Part shown: positions 9,009-18,286 of the stretch, in pieces | How the letters are laid out: the number at the start of each line of letters is the position of its first letter | Position numbering within the stretch: the stretch's first letter is position 1 | Assembly (NCBI GenBank): GCA_947500055.1 | Contig: CANMQO010000002.1 | Span: forward strand, 186,001 to 250,000 | From: an uncultured Paracoccaceae bacterium | Lineage (GTDB): Bacteria; Pseudomonadota; Alphaproteobacteria; Rhodobacterales; Rhodobacteraceae | Reading direction: 5' to 3' | DNA: 64,000 bases | The notes under the pieces: generated by a model | The model's input: only the letters and a program-made list of their open reading frames with translations | What the model was told of the DNA's origin: nothing | Database searches by the model: none | Translations under genes and position numbers: made by a program

Positions 9009-9277
9009 GATGGAATTCCCATATCTTTGCACCCAAAATATACGCATCTCCACGGTAATTGTCACGCCGTAGACACAAGATTTTGTGGTTTTCACGAACC
9101 TCCTCAGGTCGCCATTGTCGCAGATTGCAAAGCGACGTCTCGTGGTGTCCACTTCACATGCTCAACTACCCGAAAATGGCACCAATCAGTCCGCGCCGGT
9201 GCATCAGTTCGATCCAAGCGGATCTAGGAAACCGGCAGCAGTCCAGACCTCATCATTGGCTCCTTAACCGGCACCAA

Positions 9278-9898
9278 TTAGGTCAGTGCAATAACGAAAC
9301 CAACGCCGATCAAGAGCCAGCCTGCAGTCAGATTTAGTCGTCTAATGCCAAGCGGCGATGCAAAGATGCTTCTTGCCCGATCGACCGAAGCGGCAAGAAT
9401 GAGATTGCCAAGCAACGGCACAGCAAAGCTGAGGGCGCAAATAGCCAGCATGTCCCAAGCAGTGACCCGCGTTAGGTCAAAAAAACCGGGCAAAACACCC
9501 ATGTAAAACAGCACTGCCTTGGGATTCCCCAGAATTACAGCAACTCCGGCAAGGAACCCCGCCCATGCGCCACGCCGTGTTAGCCTGCTATCGGTACTCA
9601 GGGCACGATCTGCGTTACAAAGAAGGCCAAAGCCCATTGCCAGAAACACAGCTACAGCGACCCACTGTAGCACCGCCATGAACCCCTGAAAGGTGGCGAC
9701 AAGCCAAGTCACCCCAAAGATCGCGACGATAGGCCAGACAACGTCACCGACCGCCACACCGATGGCAAGCGGCCAAGCCGCGCGAAGCCCACCCGAAAGC
9801 GAACGCGCCAACAACGCGACCCATACGGGACCTGGTGTCAAGAAAAGGATGGCCAATGCGCCCGCGTAAAGGCCGAGATCATAAACCGTTACCGACAT
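9278..9898 (-). CDS. LysE/RhtB-family amino-acid exporter
   Basis: This 206-residue polytopic inner-membrane protein has about six hydrophobic segments. The LysE-type N-terminus LFLTPGPVWVALLARSLSGG and the mid-protein motif GNPKAVLFYMGVLPGF are both present. Members export amino acids or analogues such as lysine, homoserine or threonine; specificity is unknown. One base separates it from the upstream GNAT gene, so it is the last gene of the recF-VOC-GNAT-LysE operon. Confidence 0.9.
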   Translation of the reverse strand: MSVTVYDLGLYAGALAILFLTPGPVWVALLARSLSGGLRAAWPLAIGVAVGDVVWPIVAIFGVTWLVATFQGFMAVLQWVAVAVFLAMGFGLLCNADRALSTDSRLTRRGAWAGFLAGVAVILGNPKAVLFYMGVLPGFFDLTRVTAWDMLAICALSFAVPLLGNLILAASVDRARSIFASPLGIRRLNLTAGWLLIGVGFVIALT

Positions 9899-9899
9899 G

Positions 9900-10439
9900 T
9901 CAGAACAGATACCCCATTAGGTCAACCTTCGCCTCAGTATCCCAGATGACACCCTTCAGCGGCAAAACCATCAATGTATCCTCAATACGCGTGACAATGT
10001 CATTCGTTTGCCCCCCGCCCATCACAACGTAGCGCAATGGATTCTTCATCGACTGAAACCCATGTTTGGCATAGATCGGGTGATCGCCGAACAAAACGAT
10101 AAAGTTCGCCAAACTGTCTTGTGAGTGCGCGATTGCACGTTTCAGGAGCGCAGAGGCGATGCCCTGCCCAGCATGAGCGGGGTGCGTTGCTACCTCGGCC
10201 AGACCAACTACGGGAACAAACGTCTTGTCCACACGGATTACCCGAAAGAGTAAAGCAATATGGCCCAGCACCTTCTCTTGGTCGCGGACGAGGATCCGCA
10301 AATGATGCCGCTGCTTGTAGTAGGATCTCCCGCCAAAACCGCTACCCGACTTGCCACCAAAGGCCTTCTCAAGCAGCACGCCAATCTGTCGGTCATCGTC
10401 TGCCGTCAAAGATAGCTCGGAAATCTGCTCAATCTTCAT
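9900..10439 (-). CDS. GNAT-family N-acetyltransferase
   Basis: This 179-residue cytoplasmic protein has a GNAT core. Its acetyl-CoA pyrophosphate-binding segment is AEVATHPAHAGQGIASALLKRA (motif A, R/Q-x-x-G-x-G/A type), followed by IVLFGDHPIYAKHGF in the C-terminal strand. The acyl acceptor is unknown. Its start overlaps the VOC gene end by 11 bp, indicating translational coupling within the recF operon. Confidence 0.88.
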   Translation of the reverse strand: MKIEQISELSLTADDDRQIGVLLEKAFGGKSGSGFGGRSYYKQRHHLRILVRDQEKVLGHIALLFRVIRVDKTFVPVVGLAEVATHPAHAGQGIASALLKRAIAHSQDSLANFIVLFGDHPIYAKHGFQSMKNPLRYVVMGGGQTNDIVTRIEDTLMVLPLKGVIWDTEAKVDLMGYLF

Positions 10440-10866
10440 TGGTGGGCAATGTCAGGCTACCGTCATCGTTGAGCGGCCAGAATGGGTTATAGGCACATTC
10501 CCAGACGTGCCCGTCGGGGTCCGCATAGTAACTGGAATACCCGCCCCAAGCCATTTCTGCAGGTTCGGCCAGCGGCGTCGCTCCGGCGGCAACAGCTTTG
10601 GCAAAGGCGGAATCGACATCTGCGATACACTTCATATTCTGGGCGAGTGTTATGGCCCCGGTCCCAAGTGCGTCGGGCGCCCGGTCTTGCTCTTTTGCTA
10701 ACGCTGCACGCCCAAAGAATCCGAAGGCCATGCCGTTGATCTGATAAAATACGACTTGCCCTGGCACTTCGCTATGAGGAGTCCAGCCAAGTTTCGCGTA
10801 GAAAGTCTTTGATCGCTTCAGATCGTCCACACCAAGTGTGATGAGAGTAACACGTTGCGGGGTCAT
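10429..10866 (-). CDS. VOC-superfamily (glyoxalase/bleomycin-resistance-like) protein
   Basis: This is a 145-residue protein with two beta-alpha-beta-beta-beta modules. The first starts ITLGVDDLKRSKTFYAKLGW, and the second ends with YADPDGHVWECAYNP, the typical VOC closing strand. The usual first metal ligand His is not evident, so it may not be a glyoxalase. It overlaps recF by 4 bp (ATGA) upstream and the GNAT gene by 11 bp downstream. Confidence 0.87.
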   Translation of the reverse strand: MTPQRVTLITLGVDDLKRSKTFYAKLGWTPHSEVPGQVVFYQINGMAFGFFGRAALAKEQDRAPDALGTGAITLAQNMKCIADVDSAFAKAVAAGATPLAEPAEMAWGGYSSYYADPDGHVWECAYNPFWPLNDDGSLTLPTNED

Positions 10867-11963
10867 GATATTTCCCTTCCGGTGACAGTTGTCGCGCCGT
10901 CTATTTCTGTGACTTCCAGATGCTGCGCGCGCTCCCCCAATTCGGCGAAAAGCTCAACACCAGTGCCTGTCATAAAGGCCTGCGCACCGAGGTCACAAAT
11001 CTCATCATAAAGCGCGGCACGGCGTGACGCATCAAGATGAGCGGCGACCTCATCCAACAACAGAATTGGAGGTGCGCCGAAATCCCTGGCCAATGCGCGG
11101 CCATTGGCCAAAATCAAGCTAATAAGCAGCGCCTTTTGCTCGCCCGTTGAGCAAGCTTTGGCAGGCACTGCTTTGTCGGTAAAGACCGCGTCTAAATCAA
11201 CCCTGTGTGGTCCAATCAGCGTCCGCCCTGCGGCCATGTCACGCGTGCGGTTATCAGCCAGTGCGACCTGTAAATCATCCGGAACCGGCTCTGGGTTGAT
11301 CAGCTTAAGCGACGCCGTCGGAAAGGCCGTTTGCGTTGCTGCCTGTGCCTCTGTCAGTTCAGTTATCGCGCGCTGCCGGTTGGCCTGTATTGCGGTTGAC
11401 GCATCTGCCATCTGCGCCTCAATTGCGGTATACCAATGCGGATCACGCACCATGTCCTTCAGCAGCCTGTTGCGTTCACGCATGGCCCTTTCGTAAGAAA
11501 GAACTGCATCGGCGTGGGTCGGCTCAAAACTAAGTGTTGCTCGGTCAAGAAAACGGCGACGTCCTTCGGCCCCTTCGATCCACAACCGATCCATGGACGG
11601 CACGAGCCACAATACACGCGCAACCCGGCCAAGTGCCGTTTGCGGCGCGGCTTTGCCGTCAATGCGGAGCTGGCGCGGACTGCCGGCCTCAGCCCAGGTT
11701 TCCAACTCGTGCGTTTGACGTAGTGAACGCAAGATGCTGGTAATTTTCCAGCCCAGCGCCTCTGGGTGGCGAGTCAACTCATCGGCGCGGGCCCGGCGCA
11801 AACCGCGTCCCGGCGACAGGAGCGAGATGGCCTCCAGCAAATTTGTTTTCCCCGATCCGTTAGGACCAAAAATGGTGATAGGCTTGGGCTCAAAAGTGAG
11901 TTCCACACGCTTATGGGAACGGAAATGCGAAAGGGTCAGTTCGCGCAATGAAAGATCGGTCAT
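10863..11963 (-). CDS. recF: DNA replication and repair protein RecF
   Basis: RecF is an SMC-like ATPase that, with RecO and RecR, loads RecA at gaps covered by SSB. The 366-residue protein has Walker A GPNGSGKT (residues 33-40), the signature STGEQKALLISLILA and Walker B PILLLDEVAAHLD. The order dnaA-dnaN-recF is the common bacterial one, with 61 bp between dnaN and recF. The stop overlaps the VOC gene by 4 bp. Confidence 0.97.
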   Translation of the reverse strand: MTDLSLRELTLSHFRSHKRVELTFEPKPITIFGPNGSGKTNLLEAISLLSPGRGLRRARADELTRHPEALGWKITSILRSLRQTHELETWAEAGSPRQLRIDGKAAPQTALGRVARVLWLVPSMDRLWIEGAEGRRRFLDRATLSFEPTHADAVLSYERAMRERNRLLKDMVRDPHWYTAIEAQMADASTAIQANRQRAITELTEAQAATQTAFPTASLKLINPEPVPDDLQVALADNRTRDMAAGRTLIGPHRVDLDAVFTDKAVPAKACSTGEQKALLISLILANGRALARDFGAPPILLLDEVAAHLDASRRAALYDEICDLGAQAFMTGTGVELFAELGERAQHLEVTEIDGATTVTGREIS

Positions 11964-12024
11964 GGGTTATGAGCAGGTTTTCTAGAAATCCTGCGCTCAA
12001 AAATTACTAAAATTTTTGCCCCGG

Positions 12025-13143
12025 TCACACGCGCATCGGCATAACAACGTAAACGGCGGACGTGTCGTTACCTTCACGCATCAATGTAGGATCACCGGAG
12101 GAGTTGAACATGAAAACTGCATTTTCACGATCAACTTGGCTGGCAATTTCCAACAAATATTTGGCGTTAAACCCAATTTCCAATCGCTCGTCACTATAGG
12201 CGACCGCCAATTCTTCTTCGGCGGCTCCGCTATCGGGAGCGTTCACAGATAAGATCAGCCGGTCTTCGTCCAGGGCAAGCTTCACCGCGCGGGACCGTTC
12301 AGACGAAACGGTTGCGACCCTATCCACAGCCTTGGCGAATTCGCTTGCATCAACTTCCAGTTTTCGAGTGTTTCCCTGTGGAATCACACGCGTATAGTCT
12401 GGGAATGTACCGTCGATCACCTTGGACGTCAGGATGATGTCTGGCGTGGCAAAGCGAATCTTGGTTTCTGAAACCGACACAGCAATTTGCATATCGTCGT
12501 CTTCGAGCAACTTACGCAGTTCACCAACGGTCTTGCGAGGTACAATTACACCTGACATTCCATCTGCATCCCGAGGCAAGTCGGCGTCGATCCGCGCCAG
12601 CCGGTGCCCGTCAGTAGCAACACAGCGCAGCACTTTTCCACCGTCGCTGTCGGCCACGTGCATGTAGACGCCGTTTAAGTAGTACCGGGTTTCTTCAGTC
12701 GAAATCGCAAACTTCGATTTATCAAAGAGTCTACGCAAGATCGGAGCAGGGGCAGAGAAATTTGACGCATAATCAGAGGAAGCCATGACCGGGAAATCTT
12801 CCTTTGGCAGCGTCGCCAAAGAAAAGTTGGACCGACCCGCTTCAATTGTCAGCCGACCTGATGCCCCATCCTCCGTTAGCGTCACGAGTGCACCATCCGG
12901 CAGTTTGCGGACAATTTCGTTCAGTGTCACGGCAGCGACGGTTGTTGCGCCCGCTCGCTCTACTTTTGCGGGAGCCTTATCAACTACTTCGATATCGAGA
13001 TCCGTGGCACGAAAGTGAACCTCATCACCCTCGGCTTCGATCAGAACGTTTGCCAAAATCGGAATTGTGTTGCGTCGTTCAACAACAGATTGCGCCTGTG
13101 CGACGGCCTTTAACAGAACCGCGCGTTCAATGCTGAATTTCAT
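12025..13143 (-). CDS. dnaN: DNA polymerase III beta subunit (sliding clamp)
   Basis: This ring-forming processivity clamp binds the replicative polymerase and other clamp partners. Its 372 residues fit the three-domain beta clamp. Recognisable elements are the N-terminal MKFSIERAVLLKAVAQAQSVV, the middle RGVYMHV/ATDGHRLA-type segment (CVATDGHRLARIDADLP) and the C-terminal VYVVMPMRV. It lies 125 bp downstream of dnaA on the same strand. Confidence 0.98.
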   Translation of the reverse strand: MKFSIERAVLLKAVAQAQSVVERRNTIPILANVLIEAEGDEVHFRATDLDIEVVDKAPAKVERAGATTVAAVTLNEIVRKLPDGALVTLTEDGASGRLTIEAGRSNFSLATLPKEDFPVMASSDYASNFSAPAPILRRLFDKSKFAISTEETRYYLNGVYMHVADSDGGKVLRCVATDGHRLARIDADLPRDADGMSGVIVPRKTVGELRKLLEDDDMQIAVSVSETKIRFATPDIILTSKVIDGTFPDYTRVIPQGNTRKLEVDASEFAKAVDRVATVSSERSRAVKLALDEDRLILSVNAPDSGAAEEELAVAYSDERLEIGFNAKYLLEIASQVDRENAVFMFNSSGDPTLMREGNDTSAVYVVMPMRV

Positions 13144-13268
13144 GTCCCAATGCTCCGCATATCTTGGTGTTCAAACCCGCCGGGACGCAAAATGTACTGC
13201 ATTTCTCGCGCGGCTCAAGCGTTTTATTGACTGTTGTCTATGGCGGCACCTGCGTCAAGCTTCAGGCG

Positions 13269-14609
13269 CTATTCCTCTAAAGCGCGACGCAACAATTCAA
13301 GGTCGTCGGCGATCTGACTGTCGAGCACCTTAAGCTCCTCGATGCGGCGCACGCCATGCATGACGGTCGTATGATCGCGACCTCCAAAACGGCGCCCAAT
13401 TTCCGGCAACGACCGATTTGTCATATGTTTGGCCAGATACATAGCGATCTGCCGAGGGCGGGCATAGTTGCGCACCCGCTTTGGCCCAATCATGTCAGAC
13501 AGTCTGATCGCATAATGTTCGGAAACCTTCCGTTGAATTTCCTCAACCGTAACCTTGCGATCGGAAGCCTTCAGGACGTCTGACAGGCAATCTTGCGTCA
13601 ATTCCAGTGTGATTTCGCGGCCAACCAATGATGCAAATGCGAACAGGCGTGTTAACGCGCCCTCGAGCACTCGCACGTTTGTTGAGATACGATGCGCAAG
13701 GAACTCCAGCACGCCCGGAGCGATCACCAGATCAGGATATTGGCTGGCGTAGAAATCGACTTTTGACTGCAGAACGCCTAAACGCAATTCGTAGTCCGTG
13801 GGGTGCAGGTCAACGACAAGGCCACATTGCAATCGCGACTTGATCCGCTCTTCCAGACCCTTGATTTCGCCCGGCGCACGGTCAGCGGAAATAATGATCT
13901 GTTTCTGGCCATCAACCAGCGCGTTGAAGGTGTGAAAGAACTCTTCCTGCGTGCTGTCTTTGCCGCTGATGAACTGCACATCATCAACCATCAGGACATC
14001 GACAGACCGAAAGAGTTGTTTGAAATCCATCATCTTGCGTTCACGCAAGGCCGTGATGAAGCGATACATGAACTGTTCCGCCGAAAGGTACAGGACGTTA
14101 AGCTCGGGCGAACGTCGCTGCAATTCATGCGCAATAGCATGCATCAAATGCGTTTTGCCCAGCCCGACCCCACCGTAAAGAAACAGCGGGTTGAAGGTGA
14201 CCGGCCCCCCCTCAGCGACGCGACGAGCGGCCGCATGGGCCAGTTCGTTGGGCTTGCCGACAACGAAGGTGTCAAAGGTAAAACGGGCATCAAGAGGAGA
14301 TCCGGACCCGTCGTCTGACCCTGCAACCTTGCGTACAACAGGTTTGCTCGCCGGAGTGGGGCGCGCCTGTGTTTCCACCGAAAACTGCAACCTCTGGACC
14401 GCCTCGCCCTGCTTATTCATATGATAGATGATCTGGTCGCCAAAGTTCTGCGACACGTAGTTGCCAATGAAATTCGTGGGTACATTAAACGTCGCAACGC
14501 CGCCTGTCAGATGTGCGAATTCGAGTGGTTCTATCCAGTTTGAAAAATTGTTGGCCCCCAAAGCACTCTTTAACGCTGCCAGTACCTTTGCCCAGATGTC
14601 ATTGGTCAT
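13269..14609 (-). CDS. dnaA: Chromosomal replication initiator DnaA
   Basis: DnaA is an AAA+ protein that binds DnaA boxes and melts oriC. The start MTNDIW at 14609 gives 446 residues; an upstream GTG at 14636 is less typical. Domain I covers about 1-80. The AAA+ core has Walker A GGVGLGKT (146-153), Walker B VLMVDDVQF and the sensor region. Domain IV carries the DNA-binding signature GGRDHTTVMHGVRRIEEL. No TTATCCACA-type DnaA boxes were noticed in the upstream 610 bp, so this gene is not evidence of an adjacent origin. Confidence 0.98.
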   Translation of the reverse strand: MTNDIWAKVLAALKSALGANNFSNWIEPLEFAHLTGGVATFNVPTNFIGNYVSQNFGDQIIYHMNKQGEAVQRLQFSVETQARPTPASKPVVRKVAGSDDGSGSPLDARFTFDTFVVGKPNELAHAAARRVAEGGPVTFNPLFLYGGVGLGKTHLMHAIAHELQRRSPELNVLYLSAEQFMYRFITALRERKMMDFKQLFRSVDVLMVDDVQFISGKDSTQEEFFHTFNALVDGQKQIIISADRAPGEIKGLEERIKSRLQCGLVVDLHPTDYELRLGVLQSKVDFYASQYPDLVIAPGVLEFLAHRISTNVRVLEGALTRLFAFASLVGREITLELTQDCLSDVLKASDRKVTVEEIQRKVSEHYAIRLSDMIGPKRVRNYARPRQIAMYLAKHMTNRSLPEIGRRFGGRDHTTVMHGVRRIEELKVLDSQIADDLELLRRALEE

Positions 14610-15144
14610 TTTGTTCTCTTTGTCCCCACTACGCACGCCGTATCACACTATTCAGGGTCTCTGCCCCGTTTCACAAGCGATACACCACTCCGGGCAAATG
14701 CATTCAAAACGTCCGGATCAGTCCCAACCCGGGCGGAATGCCTTTCACCAAATCCATAAGCCTTGGCGCAGCGTACATGTGTCCTGCACATGTCACTGCA
14801 CCGAGCGGCAGAGACGAGAACATAGACAACAGACTAGCCAGAGAGCAGACTCTGGCGATCTTGCAGACGCAAATCGGGTTGGGTCACAGCACCGCCGTGA
14901 ATTCCGTCACCATCTTTGCATGAAGTTCAGCAAACTGGCCGAGCAGTCATCACGTCGCCCGCGACGCAGTGCCCGTTTCATTTGCTGATCTTCTCCATGT
15001 CCCCCCGGAACGATGTGAATCGCAGCGCTAAGCTAGCAAGGCGTTTGCGGCAGCATCAACACAACATCGTCCTTGACTCTGCGATTGACGAAAAAGAATC
15101 TCCGGTCCCTTTGAAATGCCCCGCAAACTGGGCACCGGTGCAAC
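14610..15144. other. dnaA upstream region, no gene supported
   Basis: This 535-bp stretch holds the leftward dnaA promoter region and the downstream side of rpsT. Reading frames of 130-175 codons on the plus strand have no good ribosome site or recognisable motif. A direct repeat of ACATGT occurs near 14776 and 14789. No DnaA-box cluster or strongly AT-rich unwinding element was seen. Confidence 0.5.
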
Positions 15145-15180
15145 ACAAAAACAAAAAGCGCGCCAATGGCTGGCGCGCTT
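15145..15180 (-). terminator. Rho-independent terminator of rpsT
   Basis: AAGCGCGCCA (15156-15165) and TGGCGCGCTT (15171-15180) form a 10-bp GC-rich stem with a 5-nt loop. On the minus strand it is followed by TTTTTGTTTTT. It lies 41 bp downstream of the rpsT stop. Confidence 0.88.
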
Positions 15181-15221
15181 CTTAATTTTCGCTGTTGACG
15201 ATATCGGCCGGGAATCGCCGA

Positions 15222-15485
15222 TTAGCCGATGGCTTTCACACGTGAAGCCAAGCGCGACATTTTCCGCGCAGCTGTGTTTTTATGATAGACGCCTTTGGTC
15301 ACGCCACGCATCAATTCTGGTTGTGCAACTTTCAGCGCCTCGGCGGCAGCCTTCTGGTCGCCAGATGCAATCGCCTCTTCAACGGCGCGCAGATAGGTGC
15401 GGATACGTGAACGGCGCATTTTGTTAACAGCAAAGCGCGTCGCGTTCTGGCGCGCGCGCTTTTTGGCTTGGGGTGAGTTTGCCAT
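15222..15485 (-). CDS. rpsT: 30S ribosomal protein S20
   Basis: S20 is a small, very basic protein that binds 16S rRNA early in 30S assembly. The 87-residue sequence starts [14 protein letters not shown] and ends with [14 protein letters not shown], matching the family. A longer in-frame start at 15527 is rejected because the family begins at MANS. It is monocistronic, with its own terminator. Confidence 0.98.
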   Translation of the reverse strand: MANSPQAKKRARQNATRFAVNKMRRSRIRTYLRAVEEAIASGDQKAAAEALKVAQPELMRGVTKGVYHKNTAARKMSRLASRVKAIG

Positions 15486-15671
15486 GTCTTCGGTTCCTTT
15501 TCGTGGCCCTTGTCGGGTCAAATACAAATCAATCTGCGCAATAAGCCCCGACCGGGTTCAGAACCGGTTCGTCTGGCCAAAGCGGGCCTCACACGCATGT
15601 CTGGCGCGGCAATTACGCTGTCATAAGGACCGAGTCAACAGGTCAGGATCGCCCTGTTCTCTCAGGTCGAT

Positions 15672-16448
15672 CTATTTGTCGCGGAACTGCGCCTCGCGCT
15701 TTTCGACAAAGGCCGCCATGCCTTCGCTCTGGTCCTCTGTCGCGAAAAGCGAATTGAACAGGCGGCGTTCGTAGTTCAGACCTTCGGCCAGCGTTGTCTC
15801 AAATGCCCGATTAACAGCATCCTTGGCGGCAATGGCGGCGATCTGTGACTTCTCAGTGACTTTTTCAGCCGCGCCCTTGGCCTCTGACAGCAGTTTCTTG
15901 GCGGGGACAACACGGCTGACCAGACCGCTTCGTTCGGCCTCTTCCGCATCCATGAAACGCCCGGTCAGGTGCATGTCCATTGATTTGGATTTCCCCAGGA
16001 ACCGCGTCAACCGTTGTGTACCGCCAAGTCCGGCAATGACACCAAGGTTGATCTCGGGCTGACCAAACTTGGCGTTGTCGCCTGCAATGATGAAGTCGCA
16101 CATCATCGCCAGTTCGCATCCACCGCCCAAAGCATAGCCCGCCACCGCTGCGATGATCGGTTTGCGGATGCGGTTGAACCGATCCGTCTCATTCTCGAAA
16201 TAGCGGCTGGTATACATTTCTACGAAGGACTTGTCGGCCATTTCGCTGATATCTGCACCAGCAGCAAATGCCTTCTCAGAGCCTGTGATGATGATGCAGC
16301 GCACCTTATCGCTGGCATCCGCATCTTCAAGTGCGGTGCAAAGTTCGCGTAGCAGGGCGGCATTCAGTGCATTCAGCGCGTCCGGTCGATTGAGGGTAAT
16401 GGTTGCGACATAGTCGCTGGTATCAACAATGATATTTTCGAAGGCCAT
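15672..16448 (-). CDS. Enoyl-CoA hydratase
   Basis: This crotonase-fold enzyme hydrates 2-enoyl-CoA to 3-hydroxyacyl-CoA in fatty-acid beta-oxidation. Its 258 residues match the short hydratase FadB1/PaaF/Ech type. The CoA-binding oxyanion residues lie in [11 protein letters not shown] and [14 protein letters not shown], and the catalytic glutamates in [12 protein letters not shown] and nearby. It is cytoplasmic. It lies 63 bp downstream of mutM on the same strand. Confidence 0.94.
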   Translation of the reverse strand: MAFENIIVDTSDYVATITLNRPDALNALNAALLRELCTALEDADASDKVRCIIITGSEKAFAAGADISEMADKSFVEMYTSRYFENETDRFNRIRKPIIAAVAGYALGGGCELAMMCDFIIAGDNAKFGQPEINLGVIAGLGGTQRLTRFLGKSKSMDMHLTGRFMDAEEAERSGLVSRVVPAKKLLSEAKGAAEKVTEKSQIAAIAAKDAVNRAFETTLAEGLNYERRLFNSLFATEDQSEGMAAFVEKREAQFRDK

Positions 16449-16511
16449 GCTGCTGTCCCTTTTGCGGCTGGTCAGGTGTCATTGCTTATCAAAGCGGGGC
16501 GCTGGATCAAG

Positions 16512-17363
16512 CTATCTTTGGCATTGCGGACAGAAGAAGGATGAGCGTCCGGATTGCACGATTCGGCTGATTTTCTTTTCGCAGCCGGGTGTTACACATG
16601 CCGAGCCTTCGCGGTCGTATACCTGAAAACCATGCTGAAAATATCCCAATTCGCCGTCTGTTTGCCGGTAATCGCGCAGGGAGGACCCACCGGCGGCGAT
16701 CGCCTCGGACAGGACATCCCGGATGATCGGGACCAGGCCAGCCACCCGATTTGCGCTGATCCGGCTGGCTTTGCGCCGCGGGTGGATACCCGCCCTAAAC
16801 AGAACCTCACACACATAAATGTTGCCCAGTCCCGCGACGATCCGTTGGTCAAGCAAGGCGGATTTGATCGGTGTGTTGCGGCCTTTCAATCGCGCGGCAA
16901 GGTATTCCTCGTTAAATGCATTTCCCAACGGCTCCGGCCCCAGATCACGTATCAGCCAGTGATCTTCCTGCCCCGCGGTCGGCATCAGGTCCATCGCTCC
17001 GAACCGGCGCGCATCGTTAAAGGTGATCCTTGTGCCCGTCTTCATATGCAACACAACATGATCATGTTTTGCGGGCGCGGGGTGATCGAAATGAAAATCA
17101 CCCTGCATGTGACCAGAGATCAGCATGCGACCCGACATGCCCAGATGCACCAACAGCGTTTCGTCACTGTCCAGATCGGCCAGAATGTATTTTGACCGGC
17201 GACGCAGGCCAAGCACACGTTTGTCTGTCAGGCGCGCTGCCATGTCTTTCGGGAATGGCCACCGCAGATCGGGCCGCTTCACATCGGCCTGGGCAATCAC
17301 CTGCCCTTCCATCACGGGGGCAAGTCCGGCTTTCACTGTTTCGACTTCAGGCAATTCGGGCAT
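16512..17363 (-). CDS. mutM: Formamidopyrimidine-DNA glycosylase (Fpg/MutM)
   Basis: MutM excises 8-oxoguanine and formamidopyrimidines and nicks the abasic site. The ATG at 17363 gives the mature N-terminus PELPEVETV, in which Pro2 is the catalytic nucleophile and Glu3 acts in catalysis. The C-terminal zinc finger is CVTPGC followed by FFCPQC, 283 residues in all. An upstream in-frame start would add 12 residues before the catalytic proline and is rejected. It is divergent from ubiE. Confidence 0.97.
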   Translation of the reverse strand: MPELPEVETVKAGLAPVMEGQVIAQADVKRPDLRWPFPKDMAARLTDKRVLGLRRRSKYILADLDSDETLLVHLGMSGRMLISGHMQGDFHFDHPAPAKHDHVVLHMKTGTRITFNDARRFGAMDLMPTAGQEDHWLIRDLGPEPLGNAFNEEYLAARLKGRNTPIKSALLDQRIVAGLGNIYVCEVLFRAGIHPRRKASRISANRVAGLVPIIRDVLSEAIAAGGSSLRDYRQTDGELGYFQHGFQVYDREGSACVTPGCEKKISRIVQSGRSSFFCPQCQR

Positions 17364-17532
17364 GATTGGCGCGTGCTTTGCAGATAAGACTGCCCGCATG
17401 AATAGGGGCCTGCCGCCGCCAAGACAAACCGTTTACGCAGACCGGCCCGACGATGTGGCAGATTGACAGTTTGTCTCTTGCCGCAACAGCGTATAACCCG
17501 GGCTAAGGACCAGAATAGAACGGAATCCTGAC

Positions 17533-18285
17533 ATGACCGACAATCCGGGCAACACCACCCATTTCGGGTTTGAAACCGTGCCAGAGGCCGAAAAGGCGGG
17601 CCGCGTGCAGGGCGTGTTCTCATCGGTCGCCAATAAATACGACATCATGAATGATGTGATGTCGGTGGGCATTCACCGGATCTGGAAAGATGCGATGATG
17701 GATTGGTTGGCGCCACGCCCCGGTCAGCGGCTGCTCGATGTGGCTGGCGGGACGGGCGATATCTCTTTCCGGTTTCTGAAACGTGCAGGTCGGGGTCATG
17801 CGACGGTTCTGGACCTGACCGAACCAATGCTGATCGAAGGGCGCAAACGCGCCGAGGCCGCACAGATGTCTGACAGTCTGGATTGGGTGGTGGGCGACGC
17901 CATGGCCCTGCCGTTCGAGGACAGTACATTCGACGTCTACACGATCAGCTTCGGCATCCGAAACGTGACCCGCCCGCAAGACGCATTGACCGAGGCGTTC
18001 CGCGTGCTGAAACCGGGTGGTCGGTTGATGGTGCTGGAGTTTTCGCAATTGCCCAACCCGATGATGCAAGCCTCTTATGACGCCTATTCCTTCAACGTGA
18101 TTCCGCGCATGGGGCAGGCAATTGCGGGCGACAGAGACAGCTATCAATATCTGGTGGAATCGATCCGCAAGTTTCCTGATCAGGATAGTTTTCTGGCGAT
18201 GGTCCGCGCAGCCGGGTTTGAGAATGCGAAATTCCGCAACCTGTCGATGGGCATCGCGGCCTTGCATTCAGGTTGGAAACTGTAA
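17533..18285 (+). CDS. ubiE: Ubiquinone/menaquinone biosynthesis C-methyltransferase UbiE
   Basis: UbiE transfers a methyl group from S-adenosylmethionine to the benzoquinol ring in ubiquinone synthesis. The 250-residue protein has SAM motif [13 protein letters not shown] (about 67-78) and the UbiE signatures [18 protein letters not shown] and [12 protein letters not shown]. It is followed after one base by ubiB, as in many alphaproteobacteria, suggesting coupled synthesis of two ubiquinone proteins. Confidence 0.97.
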   Translation: MTDNPGNTTHFGFETVPEAEKAGRVQGVFSSVANKYDIMNDVMSVGIHRIWKDAMMDWLAPRPGQRLLDVAGGTGDISFRFLKRAGRGHATVLDLTEPMLIEGRKRAEAAQMSDSLDWVVGDAMALPFEDSTFDVYTISFGIRNVTRPQDALTEAFRVLKPGGRLMVLEFSQLPNPMMQASYDAYSFNVIPRMGQAIAGDRDSYQYLVESIRKFPDQDSFLAMVRAAGFENAKFRNLSMGIAALHSGWKL

Positions 18286-18286
18286 C

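Noticed and set aside
14461..15185. Overlapping 89-175-codon plus-strand ORFs around the dnaA-rpsT gap
   Set aside because: No ribosome sites or motifs; they overlap the dnaA 5' end and the rpsT terminator on the opposite strand.
14610..15221. Chromosomal origin next to dnaA
   Set aside because: No TTATCCACA-like box cluster or AT-rich unwinding stretch was seen, and in many alphaproteobacteria oriC is not adjacent to dnaA.
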